From CAIKMD01 sp963740675 (lineage in GTDB: Bacteria > Pseudomonadota > Alphaproteobacteria > ATCC43930 > CGMCC-115725), in contig CAVUFS010000011.1 of NCBI GenBank assembly GCA_963740675.1, forward strand, positions 151,156 to 215,155: DNA of 64,000 nucleotides, in the 5' to 3' direction. Positions 32,654-41,121 of this stretch are shown one piece after another. The position numbers and the translations under genes were made by a program. The notes beneath the pieces are model-generated. The model had not been told where the DNA came from and made no database searches. It saw nothing but the letters and a program-made list of their open reading frames with translations. The stretch's first letter is position 1. Each line of letters starts with the position of its first letter.

Positions 32654-33909
32654 ACCATCTCCGAGGCACCGAGGCGCCGAATGATCTCGTCCACGATCTG
32701 GTCGGCCGACGGACCGATATCTATTGTCAATGGCTCTTCGCTGGGATCGGGTTCTTCGAGGGCGTCGATCTGGCTCATTAGCAGGCTTGCGGGCATGAAA
32801 TGGTCACGACGCCCCGCGAGCCGCTGGGCGATCACGTCACGGCTGCCGCGCAGATAGACCAGCCGCACCCCCGGCCGATCCCCGACGATGATCTGGCGAT
32901 AGGATCGCTTGAGCGCCGAGCAGGTGATGATGCCCGGCTGCTTGTTCGCACGCTGACGATCGATCCACGCGGCGACACGTGCGAGCCAGGGCTCGCGATC
33001 CGCATCGCTCAACGGTATGCCCGCCTGCATCTTAGCTATGTTCGCCCCTGGATGAAGGGTGTCGCCTTCTACGAACGGCCAGCCGAGACGCGCAGCCAAG
33101 GCTTGCGCAATAGTCGACTTTCCCGCGCCCGAAACCCCCATGATGATAAGGATCGGCGGGCTCCCACGGTGAGCGCGCGCGCTGTCGAGACGCTGCACGC
33201 CGTCGCGGCCGCCGACGAAGACCGGGTCGGCGCGCCCGATGAAAAGGCCACACTCGACAACGCCGACAATATCGCGGATACGTCGCTCCAGCAGCGCTGC
33301 GTCGGCGATCGAACCGAAGTTGCAATCGAGAATGCGGTTGCCGTTGTCGGTCGTGAAGGGCGCGCCACCGGGCGAGGCGCGCAAATCGACGTGCGCGCCG
33401 AGCACCTCGAGCGATGCCTGGGTCGCCTCAAAGCCGAAAGCGACAACCTCGACCGGAACCAGCGCCAGCGCACCCAGCCGGTCCACCAATTTGGTTTCGT
33501 CCACGATGATGGCGAGTTGCTGGCTTGCCGCCGCCACGATCTTCTCGCGCAACAAGGCACCGCCGCGACCTTTGATCAGATTCAACGAGCCGCGCTCAAC
33601 TTCATCGGCGCCATCGATGGTAAGGTCGATGCGGCGGTGCTCGGCAAAGGATGTCAGCGAAATACCTGCGGATTGCGCTTGAACCGCCGTGCGCTCCGAG
33701 GTCGCGATGCCAACAAAATGCAACCCCTCACGATGGCGTCGTGCAAGCGCCTCGATGGCGAACGCAGCGGTGGACCCGGTTCCCAATCCCACGATCATGC
33801 CGGGCTGCACCAGTTCAACCGCAGCCTCGGCGGCGGCGCGCTTCAGTGCGTCCTGCTCGCTACCGGACTGGTCGGGCGACGCGCTCAGGATGGGAGGCTG
33901 GGTCGGCAT
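32620..33909 (-). CDS. rpiA-gntK: Fused ribose-5-phosphate isomerase A and gluconokinase
   Basis: A 429-residue two-domain protein. Residues about 20-240 are RpiA: GLGTGSTA (41-48), TIDGADEV (97-104) and KGRGGALLREK (113-123), with the phosphate loop and catalytic Asp/Lys region intact. After a short linker, residues about 252-415 are a GntK-type gluconokinase: P-loop GVSGAGKST (258-266), EGDTLHPGANIAKMQAGIPLSD and CSALKRSYRQ. The domains are in frame with no stop. The start is ATG 33909 with AGGAG 7 bp upstream; the longer frame to 34050 runs over pgl. RpiA interconverts ribose- and ribulose-5-phosphate and GntK makes 6-phosphogluconate. Both serve the pathway encoded by this operon. The fusion is unusual to my knowledge. 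Confidence 0.92.
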   Translation of the reverse strand: MPTQPPILSASPDQSGSEQDALKRAAAEAAVELVQPGMIVGLGTGSTAAFAIEALARRHREGLHFVGIATSERTAVQAQSAGISLTSFAEHRRIDLTIDGADEVERGSLNLIKGRGGALLREKIVAAASQQLAIIVDETKLVDRLGALALVPVEVVAFGFEATQASLEVLGAHVDLRASPGGAPFTTDNGNRILDCNFGSIADAALLERRIRDIVGVVECGLFIGRADPVFVGGRDGVQRLDSARAHRGSPPILIIMGVSGAGKSTIAQALAARLGWPFVEGDTLHPGANIAKMQAGIPLSDADREPWLARVAAWIDRQRANKQPGIITCSALKRSYRQIIVGDRPGVRLVYLRGSRDVIAQRLAGRRDHFMPASLLMSQIDALEEPDPSEEPLTIDIGPSADQIVDEIIRRLGASEMVCRNETQHLPS

Positions 33910-33925
33910 CGCCGCGCTCCTATTA

Positions 33926-34654
33926 TCACGCTCCTTCCCCGGCGGCCGCGCGATCGACGAACCAGTAGAGCTGACCAAGCGGCCGCACGCGAGCCGCCGG
34001 CGCTTGGCTGTGACCCGCGCGGATCTCACGCAGAATGGCTGCCTTCTCACGGCCCTCGACCAGGAATGCCACGCGGCGGCTGCTCTCGATCACGGGATAG
34101 GTCATCGTAATCCGAACTTCCGGCCGGCCATGCGCGACCGCTGCCACCCAGCGGCTGCGGTCCTCCAACACCGGATCGCCGGGCAGCAGCGAGGCCGTGT
34201 GCCCGTCGGGTCCGAGACCGAGCAGCGTCACGTCGAAGAGTGGCCGGCTCGGCTCGAGCGCCGCCGCGCCGTAAGCCGTCTGCAGCACCTGCTCGTAGCG
34301 GCGCGCCGCATCATCCGGTGAGCCGTCGACAGGAACAGGATGGATGTTCTCAGGCGGCACCGGTGCTTTGGCGAGCATCGCCTCGCGGACCATCCGATAG
34401 TTGCTGTCGGGATGATCGTACGGCACAAATCGCTCATCACCCCAATACCACTCGACCCGCGGCCAAGGGAACCGCTCCTTGAACGCGCGTGCAGCAAGCA
34501 GTTCATAGAGCGCCTTCGGCGTCGATCCGCCGGATAGCGACACCCGGAAAGGACGGGTTGCCGCCAGTGCGGCTTCGGTGAGCCATGTAGCGACGTGGCG
34601 AGCCAAGGCCGAAGCGTCTGGCAGGATCTCGATGCGTCCAAGCGCTTCGGTCAT
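33926..34654 (-). CDS. pgl: 6-phosphogluconolactonase
   Basis: A 242-residue protein of the glucosamine-6-phosphate isomerase/6-phosphogluconolactonase family. LSGGSTPKALYELLA (about 40-54), VEWYWGDERFVPYDHPDSNYRM (about 68-90) and LLGLGPDGHTASLLPG (about 143-158, with the catalytic His) are the DevB/Pgl signatures. It hydrolyses 6-phosphogluconolactone, the product of Zwf, encoded two genes upstream. ATG 34654 overlaps the stop of the Cof hydrolase gene (ATGA), and rpiA-gntK starts 16 bp after its stop. Confidence 0.93.
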   Translation of the reverse strand: MTEALGRIEILPDASALARHVATWLTEAALAATRPFRVSLSGGSTPKALYELLAARAFKERFPWPRVEWYWGDERFVPYDHPDSNYRMVREAMLAKAPVPPENIHPVPVDGSPDDAARRYEQVLQTAYGAAALEPSRPLFDVTLLGLGPDGHTASLLPGDPVLEDRSRWVAAVAHGRPEVRITMTYPVIESSRRVAFLVEGREKAAILREIRAGHSQAPAARVRPLGQLYWFVDRAAAGEGA

Positions 34655-35478
34655 GCCGCATTTCCTACGGCTCCGAGGATGAAGCGCTCCATCGCCTTTG
34701 CGAATCCTTCATCGTTGTAGGAATCCGTGACGACGCTAGCCTGGGCCTTTACCTCGTCGGATGCATTCCCCATCGCGATGCTGAACCCAGAGCGCTTGAA
34801 CATCAGCACGTCATTAGGTTGATCGCCGATGGTGGCAATCTCCTCCACCGGTACGCCGAAATGTCCAGCGAGATAGTCCGCGACGACGCCCTTGTTCGCG
34901 TCTTTGTTGGTGATGTCGAGGTAGTAGGGCTGCGACCGCTTCACCGTCGCGCTGTCCTTCAAACTTGCCTGGACCGCTGCCTCGCAGGCTTGGACCCGTG
35001 CGTAATCATCGCTCACAGCAACGATCTTGGCAGCGTGATCGAGCTGACCCTCGAACGTCTGCACGACTTTCGGCTCGAAGCGCACCGTCCAAGCCTCGCG
35101 CGCAACGTGCGGCGCATCGGCACGCGTAATCAGCCATTCGGTGCTGGTATAGACCCAGGCGTCGAGTTTACACGCACGGATGAGGTCGAGCGCCTGCCGG
35201 GCGATTGCCCCCGGTATCATCTTCTGCGCCAGCACGGTTAGATCGCGCTTGACGAAGACGCCGCCATTGAAGCCGGCGATCGGTGTGTCGATCTCGAGCG
35301 CATCGAAGAGCATGGCCATACCACGCGGCGGCCGCCCGCTCGTAATGGCGAAGCGGATGCCGGCGCGACGCAACGCGATGACGGCAGCTTGTGCGCGCGA
35401 CGTCAAAACCTTGTTCTCCGTGACGAGCGTGCCGTCGACATCCGCTAGTACCAGCGAGATCTTACAATTCGTATCCAC
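34651..35478 (-). CDS. Cof-type HAD-IIB sugar-phosphatase-like hydrolase
   Basis: A 275-residue HAD phosphatase. Motif I is LVLADVDGTLV (about 9-19), motif II is AITSGRPP, and motifs III/IV lie in TIGDQPNDVLMFKRSG (about 215-230). The cap is of the C2B type seen in Cof/YbiV sugar-phosphate phosphatases. It starts at GTG 35478 with GGAGGG upstream, 21 bp after zwf. In this operon it may remove a phosphorylated sugar that builds up, but the substrate cannot be inferred from sequence alone. Confidence 0.88.
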   Translation of the reverse strand: MDTNCKISLVLADVDGTLVTENKVLTSRAQAAVIALRRAGIRFAITSGRPPRGMAMLFDALEIDTPIAGFNGGVFVKRDLTVLAQKMIPGAIARQALDLIRACKLDAWVYTSTEWLITRADAPHVAREAWTVRFEPKVVQTFEGQLDHAAKIVAVSDDYARVQACEAAVQASLKDSATVKRSQPYYLDITNKDANKGVVADYLAGHFGVPVEEIATIGDQPNDVLMFKRSGFSIAMGNASDEVKAQASVVTDSYNDEGFAKAMERFILGAVGNAA

Positions 35479-35499
35479 AAGGCCCTCCGTCGCTTTCGA

Positions 35500-37066
35500 T
35501 CAGTCCAGCGGCCGCCAGGCATAGCCGTCACGTGCGAGCAGCTCGTCCGCTGCAACCGGTCCATCACCGCCGGCGCTGTAATTGGGGAAATCCTTCGGCA
35601 CGTTATGCTCCCAGGCATCGAGAATCGGCTGCACGGCGCGCCAACCGGCCTCGACATTGTCGGCGCGCTGGAACAGCGTCGCGTCGCCGATCATGCAGTC
35701 GTAGATCAGGGTCTCATAGCCGGTGTTGGGCGCCATCTGGAAAAAGGTCTTGTAGGCGAAGTCCATGCTGACGGTGCTGAGCCTTACAGACGGGCCAGGC
35801 CGCTTGGCCGCGAACTCGAGCGCAATCCCCTCATCCGGCGCGATCCGCAAGAATCATCCAGTTGGGATGCATGCGCTCGACTTGAGTACCGCGGAAGAGC
35901 GTGTACGGCGCCTGATAGAAGCGGATCGCAATTTCGGTCGACCTGCTCTTTAGATATTTGCCGGTGCGCAGATAGAACGGCACGCCGGCCCAGCGCCAGT
36001 TCTCGATCTGCAGCTTGCAGGCGATGAAGGTTTCGACGTTCGAATCCGGCGCCACGTCGGGCTCTTCGCGATAAGCGCTGACCTGCTTGCCGAGGACAGT
36101 TCCCGCGCCGTACTGGCCGCGCACGGCATTCACCAGCGCCTCCGATTCCGTCATTGGCTGGATCGCCTCAATGACCTCGGCCTTCTTTGCCCGTACAGCG
36201 TCAGCATCGAAAGAGGTCGGCGGCTCCATCGCGGTCATCGCCAGGAGCTGGAACATGTGATTGGGCACCATGTCGCGAAGCGCGCCGGTCTTCTCGTAGA
36301 ACTTTCCGCGCCGTTCGACACCGATCGTTTCGGCCGCCGTGATCTGGACGTGCTCGATATGCTCGCGATTCCAGATCGGCTCGAACAAACCATTGGCAAA
36401 GCGTAGCGCCATGACGTTCTGCACGGTCTCTTTGCCGAGGAAATGATCGATGCGATAGATTTGGTGCTCTTTGAGCGTTTCCAGGATGTGCGCGTTGAGC
36501 GCCTTGGCAGACGCAAGATCATGGCCGAAAGGCTTCTCGATCACGACCCGGCGCCAACAGCCTTCCGTCTCACCGACCAGGGTCGCGGCGCCGAGGCCAG
36601 AGACGACCGGGCCAAAGAAACGATCGGCAACCGCGAGATAGAACAGATAATTGCCCGCCGTGCCCACACGAGCGTCTAGCTCGGCGAGATGCCCGCCTAG
36701 CCGGCGATACGTCTCCGGATCATTTAGATCGCCCTGTACATATGTCATGCGATCGGTAAGCCAGCGCCACGACGGCTCGTCGAGGGAATCGATGTGGAAT
36801 TCGCCGCTGCTCTCGCGGACGAACTCGTTCATCATCTGTGTCAGACCACGGCTCCATTCCTCGGCCGTGTTCGCCGCCAGATCGAGGCCGACGAGCTGAA
36901 ACTGCGGCGGCAGGCGTTGCGCGCGAACGAGGTCATAGAGCGCGGGCACCACCAGCCGCTTCGTTAGATCGCCAGCAGCGCCGAAGATCACCATCACGCA
37001 AGGCGGCGCGACCGGCGGGTCATCGGCGAGCGCCGCGCCGCGGTCTTCCCGACCGACCGGACTCAT
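35500..37066 (-). pseudogene. zwf: Glucose-6-phosphate 1-dehydrogenase, single-base frameshift near the C-terminus
   Basis: The first 408 residues are a normal Zwf: NADP-binding MVIFGAAGDLTKR (about 25-37), VVIEKPFGHDL, the active-site RIDHFLGKETVQNV (about 195-208) and ALRDMVPNHMFQL. The frame then ends at 35831. The remaining 114 residues (RIAPDEGIALEFAAKRPG to GYAWRPLD) are in the next frame. Deleting one base of the AA at 35849-35850 (TT on the coding strand) restores MILRIAPDEG and a 521-residue enzyme. The truncated form would lack the C-terminal beta-sheet region. It overlaps tkt by 4 bp (ATGA). The break is either an assembly error or a recent lesion at the entry step of the oxidative pentose phosphate pathway. 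Confidence 0.88.
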
Positions 37067-39150
37067 TGCAGCATCTCCCGCGCAAGATCGACGACGCGCT
37101 CGGGCTCGAAGCCGAATTTACGCTGTAGCTCCTTGAGCGGCGCCGAAGCACCGAACGTTTTCATGCCGACGACTTTGCCCGTTGGGCCGACATAACGGTC
37201 CCAGCCGAGCATCGAGCCTTGCTCGATGGCGATGCGTCTCGACACCTGCGGCGGCAGCACGCTCTCGCGATAGGATTGCGGTTGATCCTCGAAGATATCC
37301 CAGGAGGGCATGGACACAACCCGCGAGCGAACGCCGCTGGCTACCAGCTGCTCATGCGCATCGACCGCGAGCGCGACTTCACTACCGCTGGCGATAAGGA
37401 TGATCTCGGGCAGGCCGCTAGATGTATCCGCCAGGACGTAAGCGCCGCGGGCGACGCCTGCCGCGGCCGCATAGCGACCGCGATCCAGCGTCGGCAACGG
37501 CTGACGCGAAAGCGCGAGCACTGCGGGCCGGTGCCGCAGCTGCATGATGTAGCGATAAGCTTCGACGACCTCATTGGCATCGCCGGGCCGGAGTACCGTG
37601 AGGCCGGGGACCGCGCGCAGCGAGATGAGTTGCTCGACCGGCTGGTGGCTTGGACCGTCCTCGCCATCGCCCATGGCGTCGTGGGTGAAGACGAAGATCG
37701 TCGGCAACTCCATGAGCGCGGAGAGGCGAATGGCCGGCCGGGCATAATCGCTGAAGATGAAGAAGGTGGCGCCATAGGCGCGCAGCTTCGTCAGCGACAA
37801 GCCGTTGACGATCGCTGCCATGGCGTGCTCGCGGATGCCGAAATGGAGGTTTCGTCCGCTTGGCGTTGTGGCCTCGAAGTCTCCGGCACCTTCGAATGTG
37901 AGGAGCGTCCTGTTCGAGGGTCCGAGGTCAGCCGAGCCGCCGAGGAACCAGGGAATATTGCGGGCGAGCGCGTTGAGCACTTTGCTCGAAGCATCGCGTC
38001 CGGCGATCCCCTTTGGGTCCGCGGCAAAGCTCGGCAAGTCGCGATCCCAACCGACCGGCAGCTCGCGCCGCTGCATCAGATCGATCTCCGCCGCGAGCTC
38101 CGGGAACTTTTCCCGATAGGCGCCAAAGAGTGTCTCCCAGCGCTGCCGGGCCGCCGCGCCGCGCCTGCCGATCCCGGCATCAAAATGCTCACGCACCCCA
38201 TCGGGCACGAGGAACTTTGCATCCTCGGGCCAACCATAAGCGCGCTTGACGAGCCGCACTTCTTCTTCGCCCAGCGGCTCGCCATGTGCGGCCGCGGTGT
38301 CGACCTTGTGCGGCGAGCCGTAACCGATATGGCTGTCGAGAATGATGAGAGTCGGCCGGCCTTTGGTCTCGTGGAAGAGCGCGAGCGCATCCTCGATCCG
38401 CCGGAGATCGTTGGCGTCGCCGACCCGCAGCACGTTCCAGTTATAGGCGAGGAACCGCGTTGCCACGTCCTCGGTGAAGGCGATGCGCGTGTTACCTTCG
38501 ATGGTGATGTGATTGTTGTCGTAGATCCAACAAAGCTCGCTGAGCCCGAGATGACCGGCGAGCGATGCCGCCTCCGAGCCGACACCTTCCATCAGGCAGC
38601 CATCGCCGCAGACGGTGTAGATATTGTAATCGAATATCTCGAAGCCGGGCCGGTTGTAGCGGCTGGCGAGCCACCTGCGCGCGATCGCCATGCCGACGCT
38701 GGTGGCGATCCCTTGACCCAGCGGTCCGGTCGTCGCCTCGACACCGGAGACCAAGTGATATTCCGGATGGCCCGGCGCCTTGCTATTGAGCTGACGGAAG
38801 TGGCGAATGTCATCGAGCGTGACCGATGGCGTGCCCAGTTGCTCATAGGCCGCATTCACCGCCTGCGTGCCGGTGAGGTAGAGGACGGACCACAGAAGCA
38901 TCGAGGCGTGGCCGTTCGACAGGACGAAGCGATCGCGGTCCGGCCAGATCGGGTCTTTCGGGTCGAAGCGCATGACCCGATTCCAGAGCGTATAGACAAG
39001 TGGCGCGAGCGCCATGGGCGTTCCGGGATGGCCCGAGTTCGCCTGCTGGACCGCGTCGATCGAGAGCGTGCGGATCGTGTTGATCGCGAGCTGATCGAGC
39101 TTGTCATCCGCGAGGGCGCGCGCTTCTCGTTCCTGAGCGGGCGTATCCAT
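37063..39150 (-). CDS. tkt: Transketolase
   Basis: A 695-residue full-length transketolase. It has NSGHPGTPMALAPL (about 39-52), the ThDP motif GDGCLMEGVGSEAASLAGHLGLSELCWIYDNNHITIEG (about 157-194), HDAMGDGEDGPSHQPVEQL (about 471-489, pyrimidine-domain signature) and the C-terminal domain. It transfers two-carbon units between sugar phosphates in the non-oxidative branch. The start lies 47 bp inside the 3' end of gnd and the stop overlaps zwf, so it is translationally coupled on both sides. Confidence 0.95.
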   Translation of the reverse strand: MDTPAQEREARALADDKLDQLAINTIRTLSIDAVQQANSGHPGTPMALAPLVYTLWNRVMRFDPKDPIWPDRDRFVLSNGHASMLLWSVLYLTGTQAVNAAYEQLGTPSVTLDDIRHFRQLNSKAPGHPEYHLVSGVEATTGPLGQGIATSVGMAIARRWLASRYNRPGFEIFDYNIYTVCGDGCLMEGVGSEAASLAGHLGLSELCWIYDNNHITIEGNTRIAFTEDVATRFLAYNWNVLRVGDANDLRRIEDALALFHETKGRPTLIILDSHIGYGSPHKVDTAAAHGEPLGEEEVRLVKRAYGWPEDAKFLVPDGVREHFDAGIGRRGAAARQRWETLFGAYREKFPELAAEIDLMQRRELPVGWDRDLPSFAADPKGIAGRDASSKVLNALARNIPWFLGGSADLGPSNRTLLTFEGAGDFEATTPSGRNLHFGIREHAMAAIVNGLSLTKLRAYGATFFIFSDYARPAIRLSALMELPTIFVFTHDAMGDGEDGPSHQPVEQLISLRAVPGLTVLRPGDANEVVEAYRYIMQLRHRPAVLALSRQPLPTLDRGRYAAAAGVARGAYVLADTSSGLPEIILIASGSEVALAVDAHEQLVASGVRSRVVSMPSWDIFEDQPQSYRESVLPPQVSRRIAIEQGSMLGWDRYVGPTGKVVGMKTFGASAPLKELQRKFGFEPERVVDLAREMLQ

Positions 39151-40173
39151 TGATCAGGAACTCCGCACGCTTCTCGAGATGACCTCCGAACTCGTAGCGC
39201 ATGGCAGAGAGCAGCTTGTCGGCGAAATCCGCGTCGCCGCGCGAGCTGAAGCGCTCGTAGAGCGCCGACGCAAGAACATGTGCCGGAACGCCTTCGTCGA
39301 TCGCGGCCTTGATTGTCCAGCGTCCTTCGCCGGAATCCGAGACGCGTCCCGCAAATTCCGCCAGGCCCGGGTCGTGCACCAGCGCCGTCGCTGACAGATC
39401 GAGCAGCCACGATGCGATCACGCTTCCGCGGCGCCACACCTCGGCAACCTCGGGCAGATCGAGATCGTATTGATAATGCTCGGGGTCGCGCAGCGGGGCC
39501 GTCTCGGCATCGATCACAGTGCGTTGCTTGCCGATATTCGCCGCTTTGAGGATTGCAAAACCCTCGGCGTAGGCGGCCATCACCCCGTACTCGATGCCGT
39601 TATGCACCATCTTCACAAAATGGCCAGCGCCGTTCGGCCCGCAATGCAGATAACCGCGCTCAGACGAGCCCATAACTTTGCGACCTGGAGTTCCGCGGGA
39701 TGTCTCCGGAGCCGGGTGCGAGCGTGGCGAAGATCGGATCGAGACGCTGCGCGGCCTCCGCGTCGCCGCCGATCATCATGCAGTAGCCGCGCTCCAGTCC
39801 CCAGACGCCACCGCTCGTCCCGACATCGACGTAATGGATGCCTTTGCCGGCGAGTTCCTTGGCGCGGCGGATATCGTCGATATAGTAGGAATTGCCGCCG
39901 TCGATCAGGATGTCGCCAGAATCGAGATGCGGGAGCAGATCGGCGATCGTGCTGTCGACGGCGCCAACCGGCACCATCAGCCATATGGCGCGGGGCTTCG
40001 TTAGACTCTTGGCAAAAGCCGCCAGCAATTCGGTGCCGATGGCGCGCTCCTTTACCATCTCGGCCACCGCTTGAATTCGACCGGTCATAAACGACGCACT
40101 CGTGTCCGCCCTTCAGAAGGCGGCGCACCATGTTCGCACCCATCCGGCCGAGCCCGATCATTCCCAGCTGCAC
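39104..40173 (-). pseudogene. gnd: 6-phosphogluconate dehydrogenase (short GntZ/YqeC type), two frameshifts
   Basis: Three frames together give one gene. The N-terminus MQLGMIGLGRMGANMVRRLL..CVVYDR is read from 40173, the middle (QAVAEMVKERAIG...IDGGNSYYIDD...GDIPR) in a second frame, and the C-terminus (VMGSSERGYLHCGPNGAGHFVKMVHNGIEYG to the end) in a third. Removing one base of AA at 40074-40075 and one of TT at 39691-39692 restores a continuous 355-residue protein with the NADP-binding Gly motif and the catalytic Lys in GAGHFVKMVHNGIEYG. It oxidatively decarboxylates 6-phosphogluconate, the product of both Pgl and GntK. It starts 3 bp after the DUF2090 stop. Both lesions are single-base duplications. 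Confidence 0.85.
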
Positions 40174-40176
40174 GTG

Positions 40177-41121
40177 TCAGCCCTCCTTGGCAGGACGAAG
40201 TTGCGGCTGCATTCGCGCCGCTGCGAACAGGTCGACGAACTCCCGATAACGCGCCGCGATCTGCGCAACCGCCTGCGCACGGGTTGCCGTCTTGCCGTGC
40301 CAGGCAACGAGCGGGTCCCAGAACGTCGTCCGACCGACCGCAAAGCCGATGAAGCCAGGGACGGCCGCCGCCGTCGCGAGCCACGCGTCTACCTTGCGAT
40401 CGTCCGCGCCTCGGCCGAGGACGATGCAGTTGACGTGATCGCGACCGCCAGCGCGAGCTGCGGCGACGACCGCCTCACAATCCGTCCGGCGATCGAGGCC
40501 TTCGATCTTCCACACATCGGGTTCGACGCCCGCATCCTGGAGCTCGCGAATGGCGCGGACCATCAGTTGGGGACGTAGCTCGAGATCGTAGGTCTTGCGA
40601 TCGCCCTTAAGCTCGTCGAGTTGCGCGCGTGAAGGCGGCACCAAGAGCTCGAACAGGAAACGACTGCGGTTCTCGGCGGCAAGGTAGTCGGACAGGCGGC
40701 GCAAATGCGCGGTTTGCCGCTCGTTCATCGCCCGGTCGCCCTCCGGATTGAAGCGGACTAATACCTTGCTGAAGGTTGGCTGGAATGCCTCGATATGGCG
40801 TGCGAAATCGTCGCCATATTCGAATTCGAATTCCTCCTGCCCGCTCTTTTCGGCTGAGACCGCGGTCGCAACACCGCGGGCGGTCGCATCGCGGAGTATC
40901 GCAGCGCCGAACTGCTCGTCGACGAGAATGCCGGCACTGGATGGCTCGACGCCGTTGGAAAGCGCCGAGAGGAAGCCGTCATAGATGATGCGCTTGGCCG
41001 CGACGACCTCTGCGGTCTGTGTCTCGCTGAGCGGCTCCGTCCAGCCGAACAGATTTTTTAGGAACGAGGCTCGATGATCGAACGGCAATATGTAGAGCGT
41101 GCGGTCGTAGCCTCGGGACAT
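40177..41121 (-). CDS. DUF2090 / LacD-like class I aldolase-fold protein
   Basis: A 314-residue protein matching DUF2090, the domain fused to the kinase in some IolC proteins and related to tagatose-1,6-bisphosphate aldolase. PFDHRASFLKNLFG (about 12-25), GILVDEQFGAAI (about 64-75) and WKIEGLDRRTDCEAVV (about 203-218, with the candidate Schiff-base Lys in WKIEG) fit a class I aldolase barrel. Its place between pgi and gnd suggests an aldol step on a sugar or sugar acid phosphate, feeding the pathway; this is inference. Its start overlaps the pgi stop (TGATG at 41121). Confidence 0.78.
   Translation of the reverse strand: MSRGYDRTLYILPFDHRASFLKNLFGWTEPLSETQTAEVVAAKRIIYDGFLSALSNGVEPSSAGILVDEQFGAAILRDATARGVATAVSAEKSGQEEFEFEYGDDFARHIEAFQPTFSKVLVRFNPEGDRAMNERQTAHLRRLSDYLAAENRSRFLFELLVPPSRAQLDELKGDRKTYDLELRPQLMVRAIRELQDAGVEPDVWKIEGLDRRTDCEAVVAAARAGGRDHVNCIVLGRGADDRKVDAWLATAAAVPGFIGFAVGRTTFWDPLVAWHGKTATRAQAVAQIAARYREFVDLFAAARMQPQLRPAKEG

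Noticed and set aside
37219..39153. A 644-residue rightward frame
   Set aside because: It lies entirely antisense to transketolase, which has all catalytic motifs.
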